Source: Amia ocellicauda
Lineage: Eukaryota; Chordata; Actinopteri; Amiiformes; Amiidae
NCBI RefSeq assembly: GCF_036373705.1
Contig: NW_027102711.1
Location: forward strand, 1 to 64,000
Reading direction: 5' to 3'
DNA length: 64,000 bases
In this document: piece by piece, positions 44,721-56,293 of the stretch
Layout: every line of letters starts with the position of its first letter
How positions within the stretch are numbered: position 1 is the stretch's first letter
Made by a program: the position numbers and the translations under genes
Notes under the pieces: model-generated
What the model was told of the DNA's origin: nothing
Seen by the model: the letters and a program-made list of their open reading frames with translations, nothing else
Database searches by the model: none

Positions 44721-44944
44721 TTTACGTCTCCTGGGTAACTTCATCGTAGCTCTTAATACTCTCTCTCTGTCTGGAGGAGATATAATTGAAGTATTGTACA
44801 CGTATCCAGCTACTGTCAACACCCTTTGCTGCACTGATATTTTTCCATCCATTTTTCTTTTTTCTTTTTTTCTTTTTTTTTTTTGCAGGAAGTTCCGTCA
44901 ATACCCGCCAACCTTTAAGAGACATCATGCAGCCAGGCCTTTCG

Positions 44945-45064
44945 GCTTGTGGCCACACCGTCCTGAATGCGCCCGATCTCGTCAGATCTCGGAAGCTAAA
45001 CGGGGCAGGGCCTGGTCAGTATTTGGATGGGAGACCTCCTAGAAATACCAGGTGCTGCAAGCTT
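44945..45064 (+). rRNA. 5S rRNA gene, copy 29
   Basis: Identical by eye to copy 27, one dimer period (672 bp) on. Confidence 0.88.
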
Positions 45065-45272
45065 TTTACGTCTCCTGGGTGACTTCATCGTAGCTCTTAA
45101 TACTCTCTTTCTGTCTCCAGGAGATATAATTGAAGAATTGTACACGTACCCGGCTACTTTCAACACCCTTTGCTGCACTGGTATATTTCCCTCTATTTTT
45201 CTTTTTTTTTTTGCTGGCAGTTCCGTCAATACCCGCCAGCCTTTAAGAGACATCATGCAGCCAGGCATCTAG

Positions 45273-45392
45273 GCTTGCGGCCACACCGTCCTGAACGCGC
45301 CCGATCCCGTCAGATCTCGGAAGCTAAACGGCGCAGGGCCTGGTCAGTACTTGGATGGGAGACCTCCTAGAAATACCAGGTGCTGCAAGCTT
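45273..45392 (+). rRNA. 5S rRNA gene, copy 30
   Basis: As copy 28 but ACGGCGCAGGG in box A. Confidence 0.85.
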
Positions 45393-45616
45393 TTTACGTC
45401 TCCTGGGTAACTTCATCGTAGCTCTTAATACTCTCTCTCTGTCTGGAGGAGATATAATTGAAGTATTGTACACGTATCCAGCTACTGTCAACACCCTTTG
45501 CTGCACTGATATTTTTCCATCCATTTTTCTTTTTTCTTTTTTTCTTTTTTTTTTTTGCTGGAAGTTCCGTCAATACCCGCCAACCTTTAAGAGACATCAT
45601 GCAGCCAGGCCTTTCG

Positions 45617-45736
45617 GCTTGTGGCCACACCGTCCTGAATGCGCCCGATCTCGTCAGATCTCGGAAGCTAAACGGGGCAGGGCCTGGTCAGTACTTGGAT
45701 GGGAGACCTCCTAGAAATACCAGGTGCTGCAAGCTT
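45617..45736 (+). rRNA. 5S rRNA gene, copy 31
   Basis: Same intact type as copy 23; T5. Confidence 0.9.
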
Positions 45737-45944
45737 TTTACGTCTCCTGGGTAACTTCATCGTAGCTCTTAATACTCTCTTTCTGTCTCCAGGAGATATA
45801 ATTGAAGAATTGTACACGTACCCGGCTACTTTCAACACCCTTTGCTGCACTGGTATATTTCCCTCTATTTTTCTTTTTTTTTTTGCTGGCAGTTCCGTCA
45901 ATACCCGCCAGCCTTTAAGAGACATCATGCAGCCAGGCATCTCG

Positions 45945-46064
45945 GCTTGCGGCCACACCATCCTGAACGCGCCCGATCTCGTCAGATCTCGGAAGCTAAA
46001 CGGGGCAGGACCTGGTCAGTACATGAAAGTGAGACCTCCTGGAAATACCTAGTGCTGCAAGCTT
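45945..46064 (+). rRNA. 5S rRNA-like, copy 32 (C box degenerate)
   Basis: CATCC type, ATGAAAGTGAGACC; T4. Confidence 0.75.
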
Positions 46065-46271
46065 TTACGTCTCCTGGGTAACTTTATCGTAGCTCTTAAT
46101 ACTCTCTCTCTGTCTGGAGGAGATATAATTGAAGTATTGTACACGTACCCAGCTACTGTCAACACGCTTTGCTGCACTGATATTTTTCCATGCATTTTTT
46201 TTTTTTTTTTTGCTGGAAGTTCCGTCAATACTCGCCAACCTTTAAGAGACATCATGCAGCCAGGAATCTCG

Positions 46272-46391
46272 GCTTGCGGCCACACCATCCTGAACTCGCC
46301 CGATCGCGTCAGATCTTGGAAGCTAAACGGGGCAGGACCTGGTCAGTACATGAATGCGAGACCTCCTGGAAATACCTGGTGCTGCAAGCTT
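46272..46391 (+). rRNA. 5S rRNA-like, copy 33 (C box degenerate)
   Basis: GAACTCGCCCGATCGCG, ATCTTGGAAGC, ATGAATGCGAGACC; T4. Confidence 0.72.
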
Positions 46392-46608
46392 TTACGTCTC
46401 CTTGGTAACTTTATCGTAGCTCTTAATACTCTCTATCTGTCTGGAGGAGATATAATTGAAGTATTGTACACGTACCCAGCTACTGTCAACACCCTTTGCT
46501 GCACTGATATTTTTCCATCCATTTTTCTTTTTTTTTTGTTTTTTTTTTGCTGGAAGTTCCGTCAATACCCGCCAGCCTTTAAGAGACATCATGCAGCCAG
46601 GCCTCTTG

Positions 46609-46728
46609 GCTTGCGGCCACACCGTCCTGAACGCGCCCGATCTCGTCAGATCTCAGAAGGTAAAAGGGGCACGGCCTGGTCAGTACTTGGATGGGTGACC
46701 TCCTGGAAATACCTGGTGCTGCAAGCTT
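46609..46728 (+). rRNA. 5S rRNA-like, copy 34
   Basis: Box A AAGGTAAAAGG, GCACGGCC, GGATGGGTGACC; T6. Counterpart of copy 69. Confidence 0.75.
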
Positions 46729-46936
46729 TTTTGTCTCCTGGGTAACTTCATCGTAGCTCTTAGTACTCTCTTTCTGTCTGGAGGAGATATAATTGAAGAA
46801 TTGTACACGTACCCGGCTACTTTCAACACCCTTTGCAGCACTGGTATATTTCCCTCTATTTTTCTTTTTTTTTTTTGCTGGCAGTTCCGTCAATACCCGC
46901 CAGCCTTTAAGAGACATCATGCAGCCAAGCATCTCG

Positions 46937-47056
46937 GCATGCGGCCACACCATCCTGAACGCGCCCGATCTCGTCAGATCTCGGAAGCTAAACGGGGCAG
47001 GACCTGGTCAGTACATGAATGTGAGACCTCCTGGAAATACCTCGTGCTGCAAGCTT
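46937..47056 (+). rRNA. 5S rRNA-like, copy 35 (C box degenerate)
   Basis: GCATGCGG start, CATCC type, ATGAATGTGAGACC; T4. Counterpart of copy 70. Confidence 0.75.
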
Positions 47057-47271
47057 TTACGTCTCCTGGGTAACTTTATCATAGCTCTTAATACTCTCTA
47101 TCTGTCTGGAGGAGATATAATTGAAGTATTGTACACGTACCCAGCTACTGTCAACACCCTTTCCAGCACTGATATTTTTCCCTCCATTTTTCTATTTTTT
47201 TATTTTTTTTTGCTGGAAGTTCCGTCAATACCCGCCAACCTTTAAGAGACATCATGCAGCCAGGCCTCTCG

Positions 47272-47391
47272 GCTTATGGCCACACCGTCCTGAACGCGCC
47301 CGATCTCGTAAGATCTCGGAAGCTAAACGGGGCAGGACCTGGTCAGTACTTGGATGGGAGACCTCCTGGAAATACCTGGTGCAGCAAGCTT
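47272..47391 (+). rRNA. 5S rRNA gene, copy 36
   Basis: Core C box intact; CTTATGGCC, TCGTAAGATC, GTGCAGCAAGC; T4. Confidence 0.82.
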
Positions 47392-47608
47392 TTACGTCTC
47401 CTGGGTAACTTTATCGTAGCTCTTAATTCTCTCTTTCTGTCTGGAGGAGATATAATTGAAGAATTGTACACGTACCCGGCTACTTTCAACACCCTTTGCT
47501 GCACTGATATTTTTCCCTCCCTTTTTCTATTTTTTTTTTTTTTTTTTTGCTGGAAGTTCCGTCAATACTTGCCAGCCTTTAAGAGACATCATGCAGCCAG
47601 TCCTCTTG

Positions 47609-47728
47609 GCTTGCGGCCACACCATCCTGAACGCGCCTGATCTCATCATATCTCGGAAGCTAAACGGGGCAGGGTCTGGTCAGTACTTGGTTGGGTGACC
47701 TCCTGGAAATACCAGGTGCTGCAAGCTT
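47609..47728 (+). rRNA. 5S rRNA-like, copy 37
   Basis: CTCATCATATC, GGTCTGG, GGTTGGGTGACC; T5. Counterpart of copy 72. Confidence 0.72.
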
Positions 47729-47937
47729 TTTACGTCTCCTGGGTAACTTCATCGTAGCTCTTAATACTCTCTTTCAGTCTGGAGGAGATATTATTGAAGA
47801 ATTGTACACGTACCCGGCTACTTTCAACAGCCTTTGCTGCACTGATATTTTTCCCTCCATTTTTCTTTTTTTTTTTTGCTGGAAGTTCCGTCAATACCCG
47901 CCAGCCTTTAAGAGACATCATGCAGCCAGGCCTCTCA

Positions 47938-48057
47938 GCTTGTGGCCACACCGTCCTGAATGCGCCCGATCTCGTAAGATCTCGGAAGCTAAACGGGGCA
48001 GGGCCTGGTCAGTACTTGGATGGCTGACCTCCTAGAAATACCAGGTGCTGCAAGCTT
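47938..48057 (+). rRNA. 5S rRNA-like, copy 38
   Basis: TCGTAAGATC and GGATGGCTGACC; T5. Counterpart of copy 73. Confidence 0.75.
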
Positions 48058-48266
48058 TTTACGTCTCCTGGGTAACTTCATCGTAGCTCTTAATACTCTC
48101 TTTCTGTCTGCAGGAGATATATTTGAAGAATTGTACACGTACCCGGCTACTTTCAACACCCTTTGCTGCACTGGTATTTCTCCCTCCATTTCTCTTTTTT
48201 TTTTTTGCTAGATGTTCCGTCAAAACCCGCCAACCATTAAGAGACATCATGCAGCCCGGCCTCTTG

Positions 48267-48386
48267 GCTTGCAGCCACACCGTCCTGAACGCCCCCGATC
48301 TCATCAGATCTTGGAATTTAAACGGGGCAGGGCCTGGTCAGTACTTGAATGTGAGACCTCCTGGAAATACCTGGTGCTGCAAGCTT
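48267..48386 (+). rRNA. 5S rRNA-like, copy 39 (C box degenerate)
   Basis: GCAGCCACACC, CTTGGAATTTAAACG, TTGAATGTGAGACC; T4. Confidence 0.7.
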
Positions 48387-48597
48387 TTACGTCTCCTGGG
48401 TAACTTTATCGTAGCTCTTAATACTCTCTATCTGTCTGGAGGAGATATAATTGAAGTATTGTACACGTACCCAGCTACTGTTAACACCCATTGCTGCACT
48501 GATATTTTTCCAACCATTTTTCTTTTTTTTTTTTTTTGCTGGAAGTTCCGTCAATACCCGCCAACCTTTAAGAGACATCATGCAGCAAGGCCTCTTG

Positions 48598-48707
48598 GCT
48601 TGTGGCCACACAGTCCCGATCTCGTCAGATCTCGGAAGCTAAACGGGGCAGGGCCTGGTCAGTACTTGGATGGGAGACCTCCTAGAAATACCAGGTGCTG
48701 CAAGCTT
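48598..48707 (+). pseudogene. 5S rRNA pseudogene, copy 40 (10-bp deletion)
   Basis: Ten bases are missing between CACACAGTC and CCGATCTCG, removing one side of helix II/III, so the product could not fold normally. Box A and C box are otherwise intact; T5. Confidence 0.85.
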
Positions 48708-48926
48708 TTTACGTCTCCTGGGTAACTTCATCGTAGCTCTTAATACTCTCTTTCTGTCTGCAGGAGATATAATTGAAGAATTGTACACGTACCCTGCTAC
48801 TTTCAACACCCTTTGCTGCACTGATATTTTTCCCTCCATTTTTCTATTGTTTTTTTTTTTTTTCTTGCTGGAAGTTCCATCAATTCCCTCCAGCGTTTAA
48901 GAGACATCATGCAGCCATGCCTCTTG

Positions 48927-49046
48927 GCTTGCAACCACACCGTCCTGAACGCGCCCCATCTCGTCAGATCTCGGAAGCTAAACGGGGCAGGGCCTGGTCA
49001 GTACTTAGATGGGAGACCTCCAGGAAATGCCAGGTGCTGCAAGCTT
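48927..49046 (+). rRNA. 5S rRNA gene, copy 41
   Basis: GCAACCACACC, CGCCCCATCTCG, TTAGATGGGAGACC (one change), ATGCCAGG; T5. First unit of a 4-unit block repeated at copies 45-48. Confidence 0.78.
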
Positions 49047-49273
49047 TTTACGTCTCCTGGGTAACTTCATCGTAGCTCTTAATACTCTCTTTCTGTCTGG
49101 AGGAGATATAATTGAAGAATTGTACACGTACCCGGCTACTTTCAAAACCCATTACTGCACTGATATTTTTCCCTCCATTTTTCTTTTTCTTTTTTTTTTT
49201 TTTTTTTTTTTTTGCTGGAAGTTCCGTCAATACCCGCCAGCCTATAAGAGACATCATGCAGCCAGGCCTCTTG

Positions 49274-49393
49274 GCTTGCGGCCACATTGTCCTGAACGCG
49301 CCCGATCTCGTCAGATCTCGGAAGCTAAACGGGGCAGGGCCTGATCAGTACTTGGATGGGAGACCTCCAGGAAATACCTGGTGCTGCAAGCTT
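49274..49393 (+). rRNA. 5S rRNA gene, copy 42
   Basis: As copy 21, including the CCTATAAGAG upstream box; T4. Confidence 0.85.
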
Positions 49394-49601
49394 TTAACGT
49401 CTCCTGGGAAACTTCATCGTAGCTCTTAATACTCTCTATCTGTCTGGAGGTGTTATAATTGAGGAATTGTACATGTACCCGGCTACTTTCAACAGCCTTT
49501 GCTGCACTGGTATTTTTCCCTCTATTTTTCTTTTTTTTTTTGCTGGCAGTTCCGTCAATACCCGCCAGCCTTTAAGAGACATCATGCAGCCAGGCGTCTC
49601 G

Positions 49602-49721
49602 GCTTGCGGCCACACCATCCTGAACGCGCCCGATCTCGTCAGATCTCGGAAGCTAAACGGGGCAGGACCTGGTCAGTACTTGAATGTGAGACCTCCTGGA
49701 AATACCTGGTGCTGCAAGCTT
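49602..49721 (+). rRNA. 5S rRNA-like, copy 43 (C box degenerate)
   Basis: As copy 22. Confidence 0.75.
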
Positions 49722-49930
49722 TTACAACTCCTGGGTAACTTCATCGTAGCTCTTAATACTCTCTATCTGTCTGGAAGAGATATAATTGAAGTATTGTATA
49801 CGTACCCAGCTACTGTCAACACCCTTTGCTGCACTGATATTTTTCCATCCATTTTTCTTTTTTTTTTTTTGCTGGAAGTTCCGTCAATACCCGCCAACCT
49901 TTAAGAGACATCATGCAGCCAGGCCTCTCG

Positions 49931-50050
49931 GCTTGTGGCCACACCGTCCTGAATGCGCCCGATCTCGTCAGATCTCGGAAGCTAAACGGGGCAGGGCCTG
50001 TTCAGTACTTGGATGGGAGACCTCCTAGAAATACCAGGTGCTGCAAGCTT
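49931..50050 (+). rRNA. 5S rRNA gene, copy 44
   Basis: As copy 23 but GGCCTGTTCAG; core C box intact; T5. Confidence 0.87.
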
Positions 50051-50269
50051 TTTACGACACCTGGGTAACTTCATCGTAGCTCTTAATACTCTCTTTCTGT
50101 CTGCAGGAGATATAATTGAAGAATTGTACACGTACCCTGCTACTTTCAACACCCTTTGCTGCACTGATATTTTTCCCTCCATTTTTCTATTGTTTTTTTT
50201 TTTTTTCTTGCTGGAAGTTCCATCAATTCCCTCCAGCGTTTAAGAGACATCATGCAGCCATGCCTCTTG

Positions 50270-50389
50270 GCTTGCAACCACACCGTCCTGAACGCGCCCC
50301 ATCTCGTCAGATCTCGGAAGCTAAACGGGGCAGGGCCTGGTCAGTACTTAGATGGGAGACCTCCAGGAAATGCCAGGTGCTGCAAGCTT
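50270..50389 (+). rRNA. 5S rRNA gene, copy 45
   Basis: As copy 41, exactly 1343 bp on. Confidence 0.78.
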
Positions 50390-50616
50390 TTTACGTCTCC
50401 TGGGTAACTTCATCGTAGCTCTTAATACTCTCTTTCTGTCTGGAGGAGATATAATTGAAGAATTGTACACGTACCCGGCTACTTTCAAAACCCATTACTG
50501 CACTGATATTTTTCCCTCCATTTTTCTTTTTCTTTTTTTTTTTTTTTTTTTTTTTTGCTGGAAGTTCCGTCAATACCCGCCAGCCTATAAGAGACATCAT
50601 GCAGCCAGGCCTCTTG

Positions 50617-50736
50617 GCTTGCGGCCACATTGTCCTGAACGCGCCCGATCTCGTCAGATCTCGGAAGCTAAACGGGGCAGGGCCTGATCAGTACTTGGAT
50701 GGGAGACCTCCAGGAAATACCTGGTGCTGCAAGCTT
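50617..50736 (+). rRNA. 5S rRNA gene, copy 46
   Basis: As copies 21 and 42, with the CCTATAAGAG upstream box; T4. Confidence 0.85.
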
Positions 50737-50944
50737 TTAACGTCTCCTGGGAAACTTCATCGTAGCTCTTAATACTCTCTATCTGTCTGGAGGTGTTATA
50801 ATTGAGGAATTGTACATGTACCCGGCTACTTTCAACAGCCTTTGCTGCACTGGTATTTTTCCCTCTATTTTTCTTTTTTTTTTTGCTGGCAGTTCCGTCA
50901 ATACCCGCCAGCCTTTAAGAGACATCATGCAGCCAGGCGTCTCG

Positions 50945-51064
50945 GCTTGCGGCCACACCATCCTGAACGCGCCCGATCTCGTCAGATCTCGGAAGCTAAA
51001 CGGGGCAGGACCTGGTCAGTACTTGAATGTGAGACCTCCTGGAAATACCTGGTGCTGCAAGCTT
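50945..51064 (+). rRNA. 5S rRNA-like, copy 47 (C box degenerate)
   Basis: As copies 22 and 43. Confidence 0.75.
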
Positions 51065-51273
51065 TTACAACTCCTGGGTAACTTCATCGTAGCTCTTAAT
51101 ACTCTCTATCTGTCTGGAAGAGATATAATTGAAGTATTGTACACGTACCCAGCTACTGTCAACACCCTTTGCTGCACTGATATTTTTCCATCCATTTTTC
51201 TTTTTTTTTTTTTGCTGGAAGTTCCGTCAATACCCGCCAACCTTTAAGAGACATCATGCAGCCAGGCCTCTCG

Positions 51274-51393
51274 GCTTGTGGCCACACCGTCCTGAATGCG
51301 CCCGATCTCGTCAGATCTCGGAAGCTAAACGGGGCAGGGCCTGGTCAGTACTTGGATGGGAGACCTCCTAGAAATACCAGGTGCTGCAAGCTT
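51274..51393 (+). rRNA. 5S rRNA gene, copy 48
   Basis: Intact type of copy 23; T5 then ACGACACC. Confidence 0.9.
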
Positions 51394-51601
51394 TTTACGA
51401 CACCTGGGTAACTTCATCGTAGCTCTTAATACTCTCTTTCTGTCTGGAGGAGATATAATTCAAGTATTGTACACGTACCCGGCTACTTTCAACACCCTTT
51501 GCTGCACTTGTATTTCTCCCTCCATTTCTCTTTTTTTTTTTTGCTGGCAGTTCCGTCAATACCCGCCAGCCTTTAAGAGACATCATGCAGCCAGGATCTC
51601 G

Positions 51602-51721
51602 GCTTGCGGCCACACCATCCTGAACGCGCCCGATCTCGTCAGATCTCAGAAACTGAATGGGGCAGGGCCTGGTCAGTACTTGGATGGGAGACCTCCTGGA
51701 AATACCAGGTGCTGCAAGCTT
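51602..51721 (+). rRNA. 5S rRNA gene, copy 49
   Basis: As copy 24 with CTCAGAAACTG; core C box intact; T5. Confidence 0.8.
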
Positions 51722-51936
51722 TTTACGTCTGCTGGGTAAGTTTATCGTAGCTCTTAATACTCTCTTTCTGTCTGGAGGAGATATAATTGAAGTATTGTAC
51801 ACGTACCCGGTTACTTTCAACACCCATTGCTGCACTGATATTTTTCCCTCCATTTTTCTTTTTCTTTATTATTATTTCTGGAAGTTCCGTCAATACCCGC
51901 CAGCCTTTAAGAGACATCATGCAGCCAGGCCTCTTG

Positions 51937-52056
51937 GCTTGCGGCCACATTGTCCTGAACGCGCCTGATCTCGTCAGATCTCGGAAGCTAAACGGGGCAG
52001 GACCTGATCAGTACTTGGATGGGAGATCGTCTGGAGATACCAGGTGCTGCCAGCTT
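51937..52056 (+). rRNA. 5S rRNA gene, copy 50
   Basis: As copy 25 with TCTGGAGATACC. Confidence 0.8.
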
Positions 52057-52265
52057 TTTACATCTCCTGGGGAACTTCATCGTTGCTCTTAATACTCTCT
52101 TTCTGTCTGGAGAATATATAATTGAAGAATTGTACACGTACTCGGCTACTTTCAACACCCTTTGCTGCACTGGTATTTTTCCCTCTATTTTTCTTTTTTT
52201 TTTTTGCTGGCAGTTCCGTCAATACCCGCCAGCCTTTAAGAGACATCATGCAGCCAGGCATCTCG

Positions 52266-52385
52266 GCTTGCGGCCACACCATCCTGAACGCGCCCGATCT
52301 CGTCAGATCTCGGAAGCTAAACGGGGCAGGACCTGGTCAGTACTTGATTGTGAGACCTCCTGGAAATACCTAGTGCTGCAAGCTT
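52266..52385 (+). rRNA. 5S rRNA-like, copy 51 (C box degenerate)
   Basis: As copy 26 (TTGATTGTGAGACC), but its spacer has a normal T tract; T4. Confidence 0.75.
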
Positions 52386-52610
52386 TTACGTCTCCTGGGT
52401 AACTTTATCGTTGCTCTTTATACTCTCTATCTGTCTGGAGGAGATATAATTGAAGTATTGTACACGTACCCGTCTACTTTCAACACCCTTTGCTGCACTG
52501 ATATTTTTCCCTCCATTTTTCTTTTTCATTTTATTTTTTTATTTTTTTTTGCTGGAAGTTCCGTCAATACCCGCCAGCCATTAAGAGACATCATGCAGAC
52601 AGGCCTCTTG

Positions 52611-52730
52611 GCTTGCGAGCACACAGTCCTGAACGCGCCCGATCTCGGAAGATCTCGGAAACTAAACGGGGCAGGACCTGGTCAGTACTTGGATGGGAGA
52701 TCTTCTGGAAATACCAGGTGCTGCCAGCTT
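52611..52730 (+). rRNA. 5S rRNA gene, copy 52
   Basis: GCTTGCGAGCACACAGTCC, CTCGGAAGATC, GGATGGGAGATC; upstream box CCATTAAGAG; T5. Confidence 0.75.
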
Positions 52731-52939
52731 TTTACGTCTCCTGGGGAACTTCATCGTAGCTCTTAATACTCTCTTTCTGTCTGGAGAATATATAATTGAG
52801 GAATTGTACACGTACCCGGCTACATTCAACAGCCTTTGCTGCACTGGTATTTTTCCCTCTATTTTTCTTTTATTTATTTGCTGGCAGTTCCGTCAATACC
52901 CGCCAGCCTTTAAGAGACATCATGCAGCCAGGCGTCTCG

Positions 52940-53059
52940 GCTTGCGGCCACACCATCCTGAACGCGCCCGATCTCGTCAGATCTCGGAAGCTAAACGGGG
53001 CAGGACCTGGTCAGTACTTGAATGTGAGACCTCCTGGAAATACCTGGTGCTGCAAGCTT
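52940..53059 (+). rRNA. 5S rRNA-like, copy 53 (C box degenerate)
   Basis: As copy 22; T4. Confidence 0.75.
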
Positions 53060-53269
53060 TTACGTCTCCTGGGTAACTTTATCGTAGCTCTTAATACTCT
53101 CTATCTGTCTGGAAGAGATATAATTGAAGTATTGTACACGTACCCAGCTACTGTCAACACCCTTTGCTGCACTGATATTTTTCCATCCATTTTTCTTTTT
53201 TTTTTTTTTGCTGGAAGTTCCGTCAATACCCGCCAACCTTTAAGAGACATCATGCAGCCAGGCCTTTCG

Positions 53270-53389
53270 GCTTGTGGCCACACCGTCCTGAATGCGCCCG
53301 ATCTCGTCAGATCTCGGAAGCTAAACGGGGCAGAACCTGGTCAGTACATGAAAGTGAGACCTCCTGGAAATACCTAGTGCTGCAAGCTT
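53270..53389 (+). rRNA. 5S rRNA-like, copy 54 (mosaic)
   Basis: First half of the copy 23 type (CTTGTGGCC, GAATGCG), second half of the degenerate type (ATGAAAGTGAGACC), which suggests a crossover or conversion inside the gene; T4. Confidence 0.75.
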
Positions 53390-53612
53390 TTACGTCTCCT
53401 GGGTAACTTTATCGTAGCTCTTAATACTCTCTCTCTGTCTGGAGGAGATATAATTGAAGTATTGTACACGTATCCAGCTACTGTCAACACCCTTTGCTGC
53501 ACTGATATTTTTCCATCCATTTTTCTTTTTTCTTTTTTTTTTTTTTTTTTTTGCTGGAAGTTCCGTCAATACCCGCCAACCTTTAAGAGACATCATGCAG
53601 CCAGGCCTTTCG

Positions 53613-53732
53613 GCTTGTGGCCACACCGTCCTGAATGCGCCCGATCTCGTCAGATCTCGGAAGCTAAACGGGGCAGGGCCTGGTCAGTACTTGGATGGGA
53701 GACCTCCTAGAAATACCAGGTGCTGCAAGCTT
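53613..53732 (+). rRNA. 5S rRNA gene, copy 55
   Basis: Intact type of copy 23; T5. Confidence 0.9.
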
Positions 53733-53940
53733 TTTACGTCTCCTGGGTAACTTCATCGTAGCTCTTAATACTCTCTTTCTGTCTCCAGGAGATATAATTG
53801 AAGAATTGTACACGTACCCAGCTACTTTCAACACCCTTTGCTGCACTGGTATATTTCCCTCTATTTTTCTTTTTTTTTTTGCTGGCAGTTCCGTCAATAC
53901 CCGCCAGCCTTTAAGAGACATCATGCAGCCAGGCATCTCG

Positions 53941-54060
53941 GCTTGCGGCCACACCGTCCTGAACGCGCCCGATCTCGTCAGATCTCGGAAGTTAAACGGG
54001 GCAGGGCCTGGTCAGTACTTGGATGGGAGACCTCCTAGAAATACCAGGTGCTGCAAGCTT
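53941..54060 (+). rRNA. 5S rRNA gene, copy 56
   Basis: GGAAGTTAAACGG; core C box intact; T5. Confidence 0.88.
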
Positions 54061-54284
54061 TTTACGTCTCCTGGGTAACTTCATCGTAGCTCTTAATACT
54101 CTCTCTCTGTCTGGAGGAGATATAATTGAAGTATTGTACACGTATCCAGCTACTGTCAACACCCTTTGCTGCACTGATATTTTTCCATCCATTTTTCTTT
54201 TTTCTTTTTTTCTTTTTTTTTTTTGCTGGAAGTTCCGTCAATACCCGCCAACCTTTAAGAGACATCATGCAGCCAGGCCTTTCG

Positions 54285-54404
54285 GCTTGTGGCCACACCG
54301 TCCTGAATGCGCCCGATCTCGTCAGATCTCGGAAGCTAAACGGGGCAGGGCCTGGTCAGTACTTGGATGGGAGACCTCCTAGAAATACCAGGTGCTGCAA
54401 GCTT
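54285..54404 (+). rRNA. 5S rRNA gene, copy 57
   Basis: Intact type of copy 23; T5. One 672-bp dimer period after copy 55. Confidence 0.9.
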
Positions 54405-54612
54405 TTTACGTCTCCTGGGTAACTTCATCGTAGCTCTTAATACTCTCTTTCTGTCTCCAGGAGATATAATTGAAGAATTGTACACGTACCCGGCTACTTT
54501 CAACACCCTTTGCTGCACTGGTATATTTCCCTCTATTTTTCTTTTTTTTTTTGCTGGCAGTTCCGTCAATACCCGCCAGCCTTTAAGAGACATGATGCAG
54601 CCAGGCATCTTG

Positions 54613-54732
54613 GCTTGCGGCCACACCATCCTGAACGCGCCCGATCTCGTCAGATCTCCGAAGCTAAACGGGGCAGGGCCTGGTCAGTACTTGGATGGGA
54701 GACCTCCTAGAAATACCAGGTGCTGCAAGCTT
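54613..54732 (+). rRNA. 5S rRNA gene, copy 58
   Basis: CATCC type with core C box intact; CTCCGAAGC; T5. Confidence 0.82.
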
Positions 54733-54940
54733 TTTACGTCTCCTGGGTAACTTCATCGAAGCTCTTAATACTCTCTTTCTGTCTCCAGGAGATATAATTG
54801 AAGAATTGTACACGTACCCGGCTACTTTCAACACCCTTTGCTGCACTGGTATATTTCCCTCTATTTTTCTTTTTTTTTTTGCTGGCAGTTCCGTCAATAC
54901 CCGCCAGCCTTTAAGAGACATCATGCAGCCAGGCATCTTG

Positions 54941-55060
54941 GCTTGCGGCCACACCATCCTGAACGCGCCCGATCTCGTCAGATCTCGGAAGCTAAACGGG
55001 GCAGGACCTGGTCAGTACATGAAAGTGAGACCTCCTGGAAATACCTAGTGCTGCAAGCTT
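54941..55060 (+). rRNA. 5S rRNA-like, copy 59 (C box degenerate)
   Basis: CATCC type, ATGAAAGTGAGACC; T4. Counterpart of copy 32. Confidence 0.75.
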
Positions 55061-55276
55061 TTACGTCTCCTGGGTAACTTTATCGTAGCTCTTAATACTC
55101 TCTCTCTGTCTGGAGGAGATATAATTGAAGTATTGTACACGTACCCAGCTACTGTCAACATCCTTTCTTGCACTGATATTTTTCCATCCATTTTTCTTTT
55201 TTTTTTTTTTTTTTGTGCTGGAAGTTCCGTCAATACCCGCCAACCTTTAAGAGACATCATGCAGCCAGGAATCTCG

Positions 55277-55396
55277 GCTTGCGGCCACACCATCCTGAAC
55301 TCGCCCGATCTCGTCAGATCTTGGAAGCTAAACAGGGCAGGACCTGGTCAGTACATGAATGCGAGACCTCCTGGAAATACCTGGTGCTGCAAGCTT
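55277..55396 (+). rRNA. 5S rRNA-like, copy 60 (C box degenerate)
   Basis: GAACTCGCCC, CTTGGAAGCTAAACAGGG (the only copy with A in this box A position), ATGAATGCGAGACC; T4. Confidence 0.72.
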
Positions 55397-55610
55397 TTAC
55401 GTCTCCTGGGTAACTTTATCGTAGCTCTTAATACTCTCTATCTGTCTGGAGGAGATATAATTGAAGTATTGTACACGTACCCAGCTACTGTCAACACCCT
55501 TTGCTGCACAGATATTTTTCCATCCATTTTTCTTTTTTTTTTTTTTTTTTGCTGGAAGTTCCGTCAATACCCGCCAACCTTTAAGAGACATCATGCAGCC
55601 AGGCCTTTAG

Positions 55611-55730
55611 GCTTGTGGCCACACCGTCCTGAATGCGCCCAATCTCGTCAGATCTCGGAAGCTCAACGGGGCAGGGCCTGGTCAGTACTTGGATGGGAGA
55701 CCTCCTAGAAATACCAGGTGCTGCAAGCTT
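55611..55730 (+). rRNA. 5S rRNA gene, copy 61
   Basis: GCGCCCAATCTCG and AAGCTCAACGG; core C box intact; T5. Confidence 0.83.
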
Positions 55731-55953
55731 TTTACGTCTCCTGGGTAACTTCATCGTAGCTCTTAATACTCTCTTTCTGTCTCCAGGAGATATAATTGAA
55801 GTATTGTACACGTATCCAGCTACTGTCAACACCCTTTGCTGCACTGATATTTTTCCATCCATTTTTCTTTTTTCTTTTTTTTTTTTTTTTTTTGCTGGAA
55901 GTTCCGTCAATACCCGCCAACCTTTAAGAGACATCATGCAGCCAGGCCTCTTG

Positions 55954-56073
55954 GCTTGCGGCCACACCGTCCTGAATGCGCCCGATCTCGTCAGATCTTG
56001 GAAGCTAAACGGGGCAGGGCCTGGTCAGTACTTGGATGGGAGACCTCCTAGAAGTATCAGGTGCTGAAAGCTT
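55954..56073 (+). rRNA. 5S rRNA gene, copy 62
   Basis: CTTGGAAGC, TAGAAGTATCAGG, GCTGAAAGC end; core C box intact; T5. Confidence 0.8.
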
Positions 56074-56293
56074 TTTACATCTCCTGGGTAACTTCAGCAT
56101 AGCTCTTAATACTCTCATTCAGTCTGGAGGAGATATAATTGAAGAATTGTACATGTACCCGGCTACTGTCAACACCCTTTGCTGCACTGATATTTTTCCC
56201 TCCATTTTTCTATTTATTTATTTTTTATTTTTTGCTGGAAGTTCCGTCAATACCCGCCAGCCTTTAAGAGACATCATGCAGCCCGGCCTCTTG

